In this document: piece by piece, positions 23,282-33,576 of the stretch
How the letters are laid out: the number at the start of each line of letters is the position of its first letter
Position numbering within the stretch: position 1 is the stretch's first letter
Made by a program: the position numbers and the translations under genes
Assembly: GCA_002099365.1 (NCBI GenBank)
Contig: MSED01000001.1
Coordinates: forward strand, 1,240,001-1,304,000
DNA length: 64,000 bases
Origin: Phialophora verrucosa
Taxonomy: Eukaryota; Ascomycota; Eurotiomycetes; Chaetothyriales; Herpotrichiellaceae
Direction: 5' to 3'
The notes under the pieces: model-generated
Seen by the model: only the letters and a program-made list of their open reading frames with translations
What the model was told of the DNA's origin: nothing
Databases searched by the model: none

Positions 23282-23555
23282 GCTCAACCACATATCGTGT
23301 ATACCAGACACGAGTGTCCCATCTCAGTTTCGATGGGCGCACAGTGGCTGCCTCCTCTATCCTATCTCAGTTGCCGGTCCGGAGCGACTCCGTGCCCGAC
23401 ATCCCGGCATCTCATCCGTCGCGTTTCTCCCACGCCCTTCAGGTCATCTCCCTCCCACTCACCTGCTGATAAACCTTCCATTCCTCCACAGAAATCGCGT
23501 AGAGGTGGATACATACTCCAGGTTTCTCCTCTACTGCCTATCTCACGTCTACACC

Positions 23556-24200
23556 ATGGTCGAAGTCAAAAAATACCACCTACCGCCCACTCCTCTCATT
23601 CCCAATTCACCACGTCCTCTGCTCCACTACCCTGGGATTCTCTCCTCAGCAGAGAGCATCACCACCGCAGCCTACGACTCATTTTCCAACAACGGGTGGC
23701 AAGTGCAATGGATCTTCCATTACGGCAAGACCCAAGCATCACATTACCACTCAGCCACCCACGAATGCATGGCTGTGCTCTCTGGCACAGCAACCATCCG
23801 ATTCGGCGTGGCAGACACGGTCCCCGACCTGGACGAGAGTACCTACGGATCAGGCCAAGAGGGCGGCGGCCTGCAAGTCGAAGCCCGAGCAGGCGACGTC
23901 TTCATCATCCCGGCGGGCATCGCGCACAAGACGTTCGACACCCAGCCGTCTGAAGAATTCAAGCTCATTACACCCGGGAATGGCCATAATATTCCGGCCT
24001 CCGATGTGAGAGCCGCTCTGGAGAACTTGGAACTCTCCGGTTTCACGATGCTAGGGGCGTACCCGGTCGGCGGACAATGGGATTTCGCAACGGGCGGAGA
24101 AAATGCCGGGAACTACGCACCGGTGTGGGAAGTGCCGAAACCGGAGAATGATCCGGTATTGGGAAAGGATAAAGCAGGTCTGGTAGGACATTGGGAGTGA
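23556..24200 (+). CDS. Cupin-domain protein (YjlB-like)
   Basis: Single exon, 214 residues from ATG 23556. A cupin barrel is visible: motif 1 SHYHSATHECMAVLSGTA (His, His, Glu metal ligands) and motif 2 GDVFIIPAGIAHKTF (His). The beginning (YHLPPTPLIPNS..PLLHYPGIL) and the tail matching GGQWDFATGG resemble the bacterial YjlB family found in many fungi, of unknown function. No signal peptide is present, so it is cytosolic. It is downstream of, and on the same strand as, the mitochondrial carrier (274 nt gap) and upstream of P5C reductase. Metal-dependent isomerase or dioxygenase activity is possible; nothing in the sequence specifies a substrate. Confidence 0.75.
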   Translation: MVEVKKYHLPPTPLIPNSPRPLLHYPGILSSAESITTAAYDSFSNNGWQVQWIFHYGKTQASHYHSATHECMAVLSGTATIRFGVADTVPDLDESTYGSGQEGGGLQVEARAGDVFIIPAGIAHKTFDTQPSEEFKLITPGNGHNIPASDVRAALENLELSGFTMLGAYPVGGQWDFATGGENAGNYAPVWEVPKPENDPVLGKDKAGLVGHWE

Positions 24201-24731
24201 TGTTAGTGTCAGACTCAATCGGATGAGATGCAGCATCAGGTTCAATCTGATGAGGTGCCAGCATTGGCTTCGATGGGACGAGTTGGCCAGTCGAGCAGCA
24301 GCTGAGGTAGGGGCCGATAGTAATGTAGAGAGCTTGCAGTAGCAATGATCACTTTTCTCGCCATTGTCGAGAAGTCTCGTCGGGTCTCGTCGAGGAAGCG
24401 ACATGAGATAAGATGCACTAGCATTGATGATTAGCCGACAGAAATAATATCGGGATAAGACCCGATCTTCAGCCCGGGAGGATGACCCTTGGCCTCCGGG
24501 TCTCCCGAACTCCACCGAAGGCAGTCTTGGCCAGCAGTATCCGATGAGTCAATACCGTACTCCGAACCATCCAGCAAAATACGACCTATTCTGAAATACC
24601 ATGATCTGAAATGCAGAAACAACCGCCCTATCCAGCAACAATCTGAACCATTCAAGACCTTTTGATCCCAAGCTCACAGCCAAACCACCCAACCCATCTT
24701 TCCCAGCACGTTTGCCCGTGGATTGATCAAC
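24201..24731. other. Intergenic, P5C reductase promoter
   Basis: 531 nt. Small minus-strand frames only. No supported gene. Confidence 0.55.
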
Positions 24732-25747
24732 ATGACCACCCCGTCCGAGCCCAGAAAGCTCCGCATCGCCATCCTCGGCTGTGGTACGTGATCCCGTACA
24801 GGAGTTTTCCGTATCCGAACCCCTAACATCCATCCCCCCCACCACTAGGCTTCATGGGCACGGCGCTCCTCTCCGGCCTTCTCAAGAATATCGACGACAC
24901 GCGTTATGATCTCAGGTTCTCACTCAGTGCCCCTTCGCAGGCCTCACTCGATAGATTACGTCGACGATTCAGCTCCCGGGGAGCCAGAGCTAGAGGTGGA
25001 GATGAAACCAGGGATTCAAGCAAAGTCGACGTCATCACCCCCGACAACGTTGCCGCAGCCCAGGACGCCGACGTCGTCGTCCTAGCGTTCCAACCCCATC
25101 AGCTCAAGCAAGTACTGGCCGAGGCGGCGCTCGCACGGGCACTGCGATCAAAGCTGATCATTTCCCTCCTCGCGGGGGTGTCGTGCCAACAAATCCTCGA
25201 GAACCTGTCCGAGTCCAAGCCCGAGTCCGAATCCACAACGCTACGCGTCACGCGCGCCATCCCCAGCATCGGCGCGCAGATCAACGAGTCGGCGACCCTC
25301 ATCGCGGGGGACGCCGGTGCGGATCTCGACCTAGTCGCCTCGCTGTTTAGCTTGGTCGGGGGCACGAACGTGGTTCCCGAACGGCTCCTCGACGCGCTCA
25401 CGGGGATCAGCGCGGCGACGCACGCCCTGACGGTGGTGGCACTGGATGCGATCGTCGACGCCAGTGTCGCGACCGGGGGCGGTGTGTCGAGGGATATGGC
25501 CCTGGCCCTGGCGACGCAATGTTTGCGCGGGGCGGCGACGCTGGTGCGGCCGCGGGCTGATGATGGTGATAGCGGCGGCGGCGGCAGCGGCAGCAGCATG
25601 ACGGTCGAAGGGTTGAAGGAGGCAATGTCCGTTCCCGGGGGGATTACCATAAATGCTGTGTTGGAGCTCGAGAGGGGGAGGGTCAGGGCTGGGATTTCGG
25701 ACGCCGTCGGGTTTGCGGTGCGGTATGCTCAGGGGATGGGCGAGTAG
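24732..25747 (+). CDS. Pyrroline-5-carboxylate reductase
   Basis: Two exons (24732-24783, 24849-25747; 65-nt intron) give 316 residues. The intron splits the Rossmann motif, which is restored as ILGCGFMGTALLSG (G16, G18, G21). The C-terminal dimerisation/substrate domain has VSRDMALALATQ and SVPGGITINAVLELE, the ProC signature with the Pro-Gly-Gly-Thr-like loop (here PGGIT). The enzyme reduces P5C to L-proline with NAD(P)H. An unusual Gly/Ser insert (DDGDSGGGGSGSS, near residues 255-270) interrupts the helices just before the signature. A biosynthetic reductase so close to proline dehydrogenase and P5C dehydrogenase is noteworthy: together they can run a proline/P5C cycle. It may be a pathway paralogue of the housekeeping Pro3 enzyme. 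Confidence 0.92.
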
Positions 25748-26174
25748 ATGCTAGACACCAGACGCTACACTCTAGACATGAGACCGTGCTGTGGCTACTA
25801 GCTATGAGATGCGAGATGCAAGATGTCCGATGAGGGGCGGTATATTTGCTTCGGTTGCACGCACGGAAGTTAGAGTATAGATGCATTTTGTGTTTGTATC
25901 TGGTAACTCACCCGTTCAAATGATACAGTACAGTGAGCCACAGATTCATGGGAGTCACTTTCTCTGCTCCTTCGAGAGGCCGATATCGTTTATCTGGCTG
26001 AGGACCTTCTTCCATGTTGCCTGTCCACGGGTCAGCTCAGGTAGCTGCCTCCGTGACGCAGAGTAATGGCAGCCGAATTCCAAGGGCCAACTCAATGCTG
26101 AAGAACCGGGACCTTCCCCAGTGTCTGAGCCTCCCCGCCGGTAGCGTACGGCTCTTCAAAGAAAACAAGATTGA
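25748..26174. other. Convergent intergenic region
   Basis: 3' flanks of P5C reductase and the glycosyltransferase gene. Nothing else seen. Confidence 0.6.
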
Positions 26175-29100
26175 TCACGTCCCTGAAGCCTCGCCGGGCC
26201 GATTGTCCACACTATATCCATGCCCTTGCATGCTTAGCTTCAACGCCGCCTGCAAGTCTTCCTCTTCGATATACTCTGTCGCTGTGGCGCGACCCTTGCC
26301 TTTGTCGTGATGGTGACGATGCTGCTGTTCCAAGAGGCTCTGCTTCTTGACGTACGCCATCACAATCTCTTCTTCCGTCTTCTCTTGTATCGTCTTTTCC
26401 CCGTGCCGCTGTTGCGCCTCGAACTCACTTTGCGTGGTTCCCGCGAGATGGACATCGGCCGGATCATACGAAAGGGATTGCTGCTGAGCTCCCGCATTCT
26501 CCGCCATGTTTTCGGGTTTTTTATTGGCCCGCCGCTTGAATAACCCCTCATAGTCCTCGTCATCATCGAGTGGACCCATGTCCAAATCCCATTCAGTGTC
26601 GCTGTCGCTGCTATCCACCTCTCTCTGTTTCTTCAGACTCTGCGCCATGACTCGCTCCAGCTGTTCCTCATATTCCAATGCTTCGCGTGCGTGGCGCTGA
26701 GCATCAGCTTCGCTGGTCGCTATCGCTTGGCGCAAATTCTCTTGATCTGCGGCTTCTTGTAGTCGTTGGTGCTGAAGCTGACGCTGAAGTTGAGACATGC
26801 CGTTCTCCTGAATCGCCGTCTGCTCCACATTGGCATCCTCTTCTGCGGCCTCATGTGAGGTCGTCTCTTGGACTAACGGCCGGATTGCTTCGTTGATTTC
26901 ATCCGCTCCCAGCAGTTGCGCGGGGTTCGCCGTGTCAGCAGGGCGAGGGCGCAAAGGGGACTCTGAACCACTCAGGGGAGCGAGCGTGGCACTCTCCCGG
27001 CGATCTTGGTTCGAGGGATTCGCACTATTGGCGGACTGGGCTGAACTCGCGATACGTCCACCGTTGGCGGACTGAGAGGAACTCACGGTACTTCCGCAGT
27101 CTTGAAAGGCCCCTCTGTCCTCCATGTTCACCTTTCGTTGTGTTTCCAGGATGTCTCGGACCATCTCGTCAGGGTTGCGTTTTTTCTTCAGGTAATATTT
27201 CTGTACCAGCTTCCATCGATCAATCACGTCCTGCTTTTCGGCATCCGAGCTCTGCAGCCACGCCTCGTATCCTTGAGCGGCCCTGGACGCGACGATGTAG
27301 TTCTGCACGTTGCTACCGAACAACTTCTGCACCTCTTTGTGTACGCCCTTCATGAAATAACTGGGGATACCGAAGAGGGCGGCGCCTGGCTTGGTCACAA
27401 ATCCTCCCATGCCTTTGCCGATTCCTTTGAAAAAGCCGCTGGTTCCTTCTTTCTGGGCGCCATTCCAGGGCTGGGTGAACAGGCCGGTAACGCCGTCGTA
27501 CCAGCCAAAGCCAAACTCTTTTCCAATTGCTTTGACACCAGATTTGAAATCGCTGACTTGTTCTTGAGACCGCACGGTATCGTCTCCCCAAAGTTTAGGG
27601 ACGTTATGGAACCCTTTGGTGAGACTCACCGAGATATCCATCGGTGACTGCAAAGCCGCCTTGGCGATGCGCCCGAAGCCTTTGCTCATGTGCACGCCGG
27701 TCTGGCGCAGCATGTCACGGTCCTTGCCGGCAGAGTCAGATCTGTCGTTCCGGATGCTGACTTGGCTTTGGCTAGCGTCGTCTTGAGATGCATCATCGGA
27801 CATGGAGCTTGATCCAACGTTCGAAGTGGTGGGAGTTGACAGGCCGGAGAGGTTAACGCTAGCACGAGATTCGCTCCCATTTGTCCTTGTCTGACGTTGT
27901 CCTGGCGAAATTGGCGGAGGTGATGATATGTTTCCCACATGTGAGATCTCGCGTTCCCTTCTTGCGATTGTCGGCACCACCGACGCTTGGGAATGCTGCT
28001 GTCGGCTGGACCTGAACGGCATGTGTAAAGCTTTCAAAGTTTCAGAGGGAAAATCGGCCAATCCCATCACCATGCTGCTGAGCGCCCCAAAAACCGCCGC
28101 AGCGCCCCCGGATATGGGATCCCAAGGACCTTCGTCGGTGCTGTACTCTTGTGGTCGAAAGAGCTTCAAGTCATGGAAATCCAAAAGATTGGCATTTGCC
28201 AAAGTACAGGCGGCAAAAGCGCTCAACCTGACCTGGGTGCGCCTGATGCGCCACGCAGCGGGTCGAGACGGTGCAAGGGTGCAACGGAGTCGGTCGACCT
28301 CGAGATATTGATGGAACGACTGGGCACCCATGTCGGTGCCTCGCTCCGCCGCGATCTTGCTCGCGAGTGCTTGGGCGCGTTCCCGGCTCTCGGGTTTCAG
28401 GCAGAAGTTGATGGCATCGGCCAGTTTGTCCGCCGTGAGTTGTTTGTGAGGGATCGGATCCGGGCCGGCGCCTGCTCGCGCGACCGTGGCGCCCCAGAAA
28501 TGCTGGTCGCCAAAGAAGGGAATGACCAAAGTCGGACGGCCTGCGGTGATGCCTGCGGCCGTGGTTCCTGCGCCTCCATGGTGGACGACGCATGAGACGT
28601 GCTTGAAAAGCCAGTCATGCGGCACCACGTTGTCTAGCATGAAGACGTTGCGGCAGTCGGGGATACGAAGCTCGTCCGCACCCACGCCTCCCCAGCCTTT
28701 GGAAAGGAGGACGCGCTGGCCGATTTTCCTCACGGCCTCGAAGATGAGCTCCGTCATTGCATTGGGGTCGTCCAAAACGATGCTCCCGAAGCCGATGTAC
28801 ACGGGGGGTGGACCGGCGTCGAGAAATGCCTGGAGATCAGGAGCTGGCATGTAGGTAGAGGCCAAGTCGAGAAAGTAAAAGCCGGGGATGGTGATGTGAG
28901 GACCCCAGTCCTTCGGTTTGGGGATCAGCGCCGGAGACCAGCAGTAGGTGTGGGGGACTTTGAGACGCTGGAGCATCCCGGGGGCCCAGATCAGGCTCAC
29001 AGGATCCAAACCGAGACACTTTGCGCGAAATCGGTTGATGATCTCACCGAGGCCCTGCCACGAGAGGACTTCGATCATGCCATAGCTTATGTAATTGGTG

Positions 29101-30083
29101 AGTTGAGGGTCAGCATTAGAGGATTGGATGTTGGCCAGCGGATGAGGAAAAGCCTGGGTGGGGGAATATGGCATCGTGAACATGATATGGAGTGGGATGC
29201 CCAGCTTCTCTGCGCAATGGATGTGGGCAAAGCTTGGGGGGTTGGCGACGATGCAGTCGGCAACGAACGGTCTCGCTCCAGGCTCCTTGGAATAGTCGTC
29301 GCCGGGAGTAGCACCAAGATCATCCATTCCGTCACCGGCTTGGTAACATGATCGCCAGCAGCCTTGGATGTACTCGGCAACATCTCTTCTTCGGTGACGG
29401 ACCTCTCCACTTAGGACATTGCGAAAGCCCGGCATCAGGCCGGGATTCTTGACCATGAAGGCCATTAGCCGGGAGGGGTCGCCGCCGATGCTGAAGAACT
29501 CCAGGCCGTTCTCTTGCACAAAGCTCTTAAAGTTGGGATGAGTCGCCAGACGGACGCGGTGGCCGTAGGTGTCTTTGAGGACTTTTCCCAAGGCTACGAA
29601 GGGTTGCACGTCTCCGCGCGAGCCCACGACCTGGATGACGACGTTCAAGGACGGGGGTGGAGGAAGTCCCTCCTCGCCTCCCAAGGAAGGAGCAATGTAG
29701 GGCGGAAGGGGCGGACGACTCTCTTTCACACTCTGGATCTGTTGGCGTAAAGCAGGTGCAAATATCTGGGACAACCGCCGGTTGAGCTGATTGATGCGGA
29801 TGTTGACACGGCCGTCGTCCGTGACACGGGCACTGGTGCCCAGGCCGTCCTTCTCGCTGTGGATCTCGCCATAGGTGTTGCCGTAGGCAGGAGGGGGCAC
29901 CTCGTCCTGGGCCACATCGGAAGTGATTAGATCAGTCTCTTGCAGAAGGGTGGCCTCCTGTCTCATGGGACTTGCGGGATTGGGCTGGGCGGCAATGACA
30001 GCTTCTATTTGCTGAAGTATGGATTGCTGCGCGACGGTCTCCGGGACTGGCCTGCCCTTTTTTGAGGAAGACTTGGTGGCCAT
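26175..30083 (-). CDS. Family-28 (sterol-glucosyltransferase-type) UDP-glycosyltransferase with C-terminal ubiquitin-interacting motifs
   Basis: One uninterrupted exon of 1302 residues. After a basic start and a variable region, the GT28 N-terminal domain begins near residue 150 (VIQVVGSRGDVQPFVALGK). The nucleotide-sugar site is HHGGAGTTAAGITAGRPT, followed by FFGDQHFWG. The enzyme thus belongs with sterol 3-beta-glucosyltransferases but lacks the PH/GRAM half of Atg26. A second conserved block (roughly 820-960: SKGFGRIAKAALQSPMD.., GFFKGIGKGMGGFVTKPGA) resembles the C-terminal lipid-transfer/ATG_C-like region of Vps13/Atg2. The last 200 residues are acidic and contain three UIM-like helices, the best being EEEDLQAALKLSMQG near 1275. 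Sterol or lipid glucosylation at membranes, with ubiquitin binding, is inferred. Long fungal paralogues of this layout are uncharacterised. Confidence 0.88.
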   Translation of the reverse strand: MATKSSSKKGRPVPETVAQQSILQQIEAVIAAQPNPASPMRQEATLLQETDLITSDVAQDEVPPPAYGNTYGEIHSEKDGLGTSARVTDDGRVNIRINQLNRRLSQIFAPALRQQIQSVKESRPPLPPYIAPSLGGEEGLPPPPSLNVVIQVVGSRGDVQPFVALGKVLKDTYGHRVRLATHPNFKSFVQENGLEFFSIGGDPSRLMAFMVKNPGLMPGFRNVLSGEVRHRRRDVAEYIQGCWRSCYQAGDGMDDLGATPGDDYSKEPGARPFVADCIVANPPSFAHIHCAEKLGIPLHIMFTMPYSPTQAFPHPLANIQSSNADPQLTNYISYGMIEVLSWQGLGEIINRFRAKCLGLDPVSLIWAPGMLQRLKVPHTYCWSPALIPKPKDWGPHITIPGFYFLDLASTYMPAPDLQAFLDAGPPPVYIGFGSIVLDDPNAMTELIFEAVRKIGQRVLLSKGWGGVGADELRIPDCRNVFMLDNVVPHDWLFKHVSCVVHHGGAGTTAAGITAGRPTLVIPFFGDQHFWGATVARAGAGPDPIPHKQLTADKLADAINFCLKPESRERAQALASKIAAERGTDMGAQSFHQYLEVDRLRCTLAPSRPAAWRIRRTQVRLSAFAACTLANANLLDFHDLKLFRPQEYSTDEGPWDPISGGAAAVFGALSSMVMGLADFPSETLKALHMPFRSSRQQHSQASVVPTIARREREISHVGNISSPPPISPGQRQTRTNGSESRASVNLSGLSTPTTSNVGSSSMSDDASQDDASQSQVSIRNDRSDSAGKDRDMLRQTGVHMSKGFGRIAKAALQSPMDISVSLTKGFHNVPKLWGDDTVRSQEQVSDFKSGVKAIGKEFGFGWYDGVTGLFTQPWNGAQKEGTSGFFKGIGKGMGGFVTKPGAALFGIPSYFMKGVHKEVQKLFGSNVQNYIVASRAAQGYEAWLQSSDAEKQDVIDRWKLVQKYYLKKKRNPDEMVRDILETQRKVNMEDRGAFQDCGSTVSSSQSANGGRIASSAQSANSANPSNQDRRESATLAPLSGSESPLRPRPADTANPAQLLGADEINEAIRPLVQETTSHEAAEEDANVEQTAIQENGMSQLQRQLQHQRLQEAADQENLRQAIATSEADAQRHAREALEYEEQLERVMAQSLKKQREVDSSDSDTEWDLDMGPLDDDEDYEGLFKRRANKKPENMAENAGAQQQSLSYDPADVHLAGTTQSEFEAQQRHGEKTIQEKTEEEIVMAYVKKQSLLEQQHRHHHDKGKGRATATEYIEEEDLQAALKLSMQGHGYSVDNRPGEASGT

Positions 30084-31581
30084 GGTGTGAATGGGAGAAG
30101 GCAGGCAGTGTTCACCTCAGTCAGTCACCCCATGACGGATATTATATGGCACTGGAGAGTGATTGAAACGGGAGTGGCTGAGTGAAGTGACGCGGCTGCA
30201 GAGAGATGGAGGAAGGACCTTCTCTAGCCATAATCAGTCATATAAAGACACTCAAGCCAATATACCCGTTGGCTCGATAGGGTCTTCGTCTGAACGTATT
30301 TAGTGGCTCAGACCGAAATCCGAGTGTCGGAAAGAACATGCCAATAGGCAAATTGCTGATAATGTGGGAATGCATGATGGGCATTCTGTCCTCGATGCTT
30401 GAGTCCGACTGGACCAGTCGCTGCTACGCGGCCCTGCTGGATCTTAGCGAGGTGGAAAAGAAAACAACAGTCGGACAGCCTGTTCCCATTGACATGCAGC
30501 GACTAGTCCTAGAGTCGCCCTAGCGGGCGGTAGGGGGCCTTGTGGAGGACGGTGTGGATAAACGGCGATTGGCCCGCTCGCTCTCTGGTTCCCCATTTGC
30601 GGTACTATCGTGTAGACATTTCGACTGATGGTGTTTCGTGTGTGCAGCTAGAACTCTCATGGAGGCTCTGTCCTGATTCCATCTCACTGAGGAGTTGATA
30701 TACGTACTGATGGGAATAATAGATTCAGCCCTCTTCATCTCTAGTCTCGTTCGCAAGCAACACCTTTTGAACGTTTCCCGCCCTCCTCCTTCGCTTCTGG
30801 CCTGGACACATCACAACCGTAACAACTATCATGATCACAACAGCATACCATGTCCACATCTTCAATCACACAATACCCAGCACCATCGTATACGAGCCGA
30901 CATCGCTCGTGTCCCATCCAGATTCTCCACCGCCATTTCATCGCCTGCCATATCGTCTGTCTCATTCCACAAGCTGTGGCCGGAGACACGGCATCGACAG
31001 CATGATTACCGGTCTTGCACTCCAGGTGCTTTTTCTGGCGCTATTCGTGATCGTTGCCCTCGACTTTGTCAGGTATGTCCGTTGCAGGACCCACAGCGCG
31101 CCGCGAACAGTGCGAGAAGCTCACATTTTCCTCTCTTCCTCTCGGATACGTACTTTTTCTTTTCTTCAGACAGCTTGTGCTCCAGTACGTGGATCCGAGT
31201 GAGCATCTACCTGGGCGGGATTGCGATCCAGGGTGCTGTGCGACCTGTTCTAGTTCTACACTTCGATAGAAGGACGCCATGCCGCGGGTACATGTGGCCT
31301 CCTCTATTGTGGCTGTGCAAAGGCTGAGTCGTTATTGAGTGGTCTTCAATGTTCGCGGAAGCCGCGCCATACGTTTAACTTCTTACTTGCACATGCTGTC
31401 GCCTGTCCTTCATGCATAGTATATCTGTACGAGGTACCAAAATTCCTATTTCCAAAATCCCGGTTTTCTGGGCCGCCATGGCGTCACTGCTTCAGCCCTA
31501 TCGGGGGAAATTCGCAGTCCACTTGTGCATCATCGCCATCCCGTAGTCACAACACCATTATAATTACCGACACCTGTCTCC
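30084..31581. other. Intergenic, divergent promoters with a gene relic
   Basis: About 1.5 kb between the divergent glycosyltransferase and Zn2Cys6 genes. The only recognisable content is an RTA1-like fragment (30937-31073). Longer open frames here (up to 210 codons) shift register relative to that fragment. Confidence 0.5.
30937..31073 (+). pseudogene. Fragment resembling an RTA1-family lipid-translocating/resistance protein
   Basis: Two adjoining frames together read like the fourth and fifth membrane segments of RTA1 proteins: ACHIVCLIPQAVAGDTAS in one frame, then after a shift near 31000 MITGLALQVLFLALFVIVAL-DFVR. The order and spacing fit the family, but the flanks are broken and no start or complete gene can be drawn. 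Interpreted as a decayed copy. A chance resemblance of hydrophobic sequence is the main alternative. Confidence 0.35.
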
Positions 31582-33576
31582 ATGAATGCCCCTGCCTGCC
31601 GCGCCACTCCTCCCGCCACTGGACGTCGTAAAGGCAGCAAGAAGGTGCGCACGGGCTGCCTGACGTGCAGGGTGCGCCGAGTCAAATGCGACGAACAACG
31701 ACCATTCTGTCTCCGCTGCGTCACAACAGGCCGAACATGCGACGGCTATCTCGTTCCTCGGCAATTCCTGACTCAGTCCGCCGGCAGTAGATCCGCCGGT
31801 CTCAGTCTAGGTAGACCGGTGCGCTCCTCGCCCGAGTTTGAGTCGCAAGATGAGATTCGCGCGTTTGACTTCTATCTGAAACGGTCCTCCGCCGCGCTTG
31901 GCGGCGACATGAACACCGAGTTCTGGGCGAATCTGGTCATTCCCCTATGCAATCAGGAGCCCGCAATCAAACATGCCGTACTGGCAGTGAGCAGGTTTCA
32001 CTTACACGCCATCAAGGCACATCATCATGACGAGCCACGACCTAGACGACTCGCACACGCGGTGACACTCGACGACAAACTTGGGCTCATTGAATATGGA
32101 AAGGCTATCAACGCGCTCCGATCGTGGAAGCCTGGCCCGGACGAGGTCGGCATGTCCACGGGTATGACCCCGCTAATAGCATGCGTGCTCTTCATCTGCA
32201 TCGAGTTTCTGAGAGGAAATGAGAGGGAATCCCACATGCATATCGAACAGGGCAGGAAAATGCTCGCCAGCATCACGCAGGGCGCGAACCCGAACGTGCT
32301 GAGCGTGCTCAAACGCTACTTGGTGCCCATGTACACCAGGTTGAGCCTTCCGTCCTTTTTGTTCGGCAGAATCCCTCCCCCAATCCCGGAATTTTGTCGA
32401 GCACACTCGTCAACAACAACCACCCCATCCTCACCTTTGTTCGCCGTGCCCGGACCTAATACCGGACTAACATCCATTGAACAAGCTCGAGATCAGTTGT
32501 ATCACTTGGCAGACGCAGCGGTGCCTTATTTAAATGCCGCCGCCGCGCAGTATTACAATCTTCTCGACAACACCTACGCAGAGTCACTGCAAGGTACACG
32601 ACAGCAACTTCTCACTGAGCTGGAGCAGTGGGACGTCGCGTTCACAACCTTGGTCATCAGCTTGCCGCCGTCGGCCCAGCCGTCCAGGACGATCCATCTA
32701 CTTCGGATGTATCGTGAAGCGCTCAAGCTCTGGGTCGATCTGGGGGCCGAACCGAGTGACGAGGCATTCGATTCCCGCCTCGGCTCGTTCTCGGCCATCA
32801 TCGCCCACGGAGGTGCTGCCATCGACGCTATGATGCAACAACCACAGAGCGGCGGTAAGAGCGGTGCGAGTAGCGCGAGTGCTGCTGGTGGCGAAAACAT
32901 GTTTAGTTTCGAGACCGAGGTCATTGCGCCACTGTACTGGACTGCCATCAGATGCCGGCACCCGGTCCTGCGACGAGCAGCGCTGGCCTTGCTGCGGAAA
33001 GACCAAGTGAAGCGACGCCGAGAGAATTTGTGGCATGCCGAGGCGGTTGCTGCCGTGGCTTCACGGATCATTGCAATGGAAGAGGGTGGAGAGGAAGAAC
33101 AAAAGGACGCGGAGGAACAGAAGGTGCAGGTTGATGATGACGATGATACCCAGCGGCACGACCTATCCTCCCCTAATACGACGACGCCAGACGGGCTCAC
33201 GCCTGGCGAGTCGATTACCCCAACAGACTGTCTGGCCCCTGCATCCATCAATGCCGAGGGAAAGTTTGAGCTCTCGCTTTTCGAGCCCCCGCAGACTCTG
33301 TCTCCAGGTCTAGAGGACCAGCCCCGGCTGATCCCCTCGACCGCGCCACATCGAATGGCCGATTTACAAATAGTCGACGCCGAGTCGAGTTGGCGAGACT
33401 TGCCATTGAATCCGTCTATTGCCACGACACCGCCCTTTGGCATTCCCAGTTCGAGAAGGGTGAGGAAGGCCTTGATAGGGCCTCGGAGAGCGAGAGGGAT
33501 TTGGGCACTCTTGGTCAAAGATCCGCTGCCAGGAGAAGATGAATGGGTAATTAAGAGATTGTTTGTAAAGTACTGA
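31582..33576 (+). CDS. Zn2Cys6 transcription factor with fungal TF domain 2
   Basis: Intronless, 664 residues. The N-terminal zinc cluster is C26-x2-C29-x6-C36-x6-C43-x2-C46-x6-C53, preceded by a basic run (GRRKGSKKVRTG), the RTGCLTCRVRRVKCDE form typical of this class. The central part carries the DUF3468 pattern: DEIRAFDFYLKRSSAALGG, then WANLVIPLCNQEPAIKHAVLAVSRFHLHAI. An acidic linker with a run of Asp and many Thr/Pro (about 510-560) precedes the end, possibly an activation region. Most members regulate secondary metabolism or nutrient use, and their targets are usually near. Neighbours are the glycosyltransferase (divergent) and the amino-acid permease (convergent). It is a second candidate regulator for the locus. 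Confidence 0.9.
   Translation: MNAPACRATPPATGRRKGSKKVRTGCLTCRVRRVKCDEQRPFCLRCVTTGRTCDGYLVPRQFLTQSAGSRSAGLSLGRPVRSSPEFESQDEIRAFDFYLKRSSAALGGDMNTEFWANLVIPLCNQEPAIKHAVLAVSRFHLHAIKAHHHDEPRPRRLAHAVTLDDKLGLIEYGKAINALRSWKPGPDEVGMSTGMTPLIACVLFICIEFLRGNERESHMHIEQGRKMLASITQGANPNVLSVLKRYLVPMYTRLSLPSFLFGRIPPPIPEFCRAHSSTTTTPSSPLFAVPGPNTGLTSIEQARDQLYHLADAAVPYLNAAAAQYYNLLDNTYAESLQGTRQQLLTELEQWDVAFTTLVISLPPSAQPSRTIHLLRMYREALKLWVDLGAEPSDEAFDSRLGSFSAIIAHGGAAIDAMMQQPQSGGKSGASSASAAGGENMFSFETEVIAPLYWTAIRCRHPVLRRAALALLRKDQVKRRRENLWHAEAVAAVASRIIAMEEGGEEEQKDAEEQKVQVDDDDDTQRHDLSSPNTTTPDGLTPGESITPTDCLAPASINAEGKFELSLFEPPQTLSPGLEDQPRLIPSTAPHRMADLQIVDAESSWRDLPLNPSIATTPPFGIPSSRRVRKALIGPRRARGIWALLVKDPLPGEDEWVIKRLFVKY

Noticed and set aside
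9888..25747. Secondary-metabolite biosynthetic cluster
   Set aside because: An MFS pump and Zn2Cys6 factor are present, but there is no backbone synthase, terpene cyclase or P450; the enzymes present are catabolic.
27102..27647. 181-codon plus-strand frame within the glycosyltransferase gene
   Set aside because: Antisense to a long, conserved coding exon.
30695..31327. 210-codon plus-strand frame upstream of a Zn2Cys6 gene
   Set aside because: Low-complexity His/Ser/Asn start and a frame that conflicts with the RTA1-like segments; treated as non-coding.
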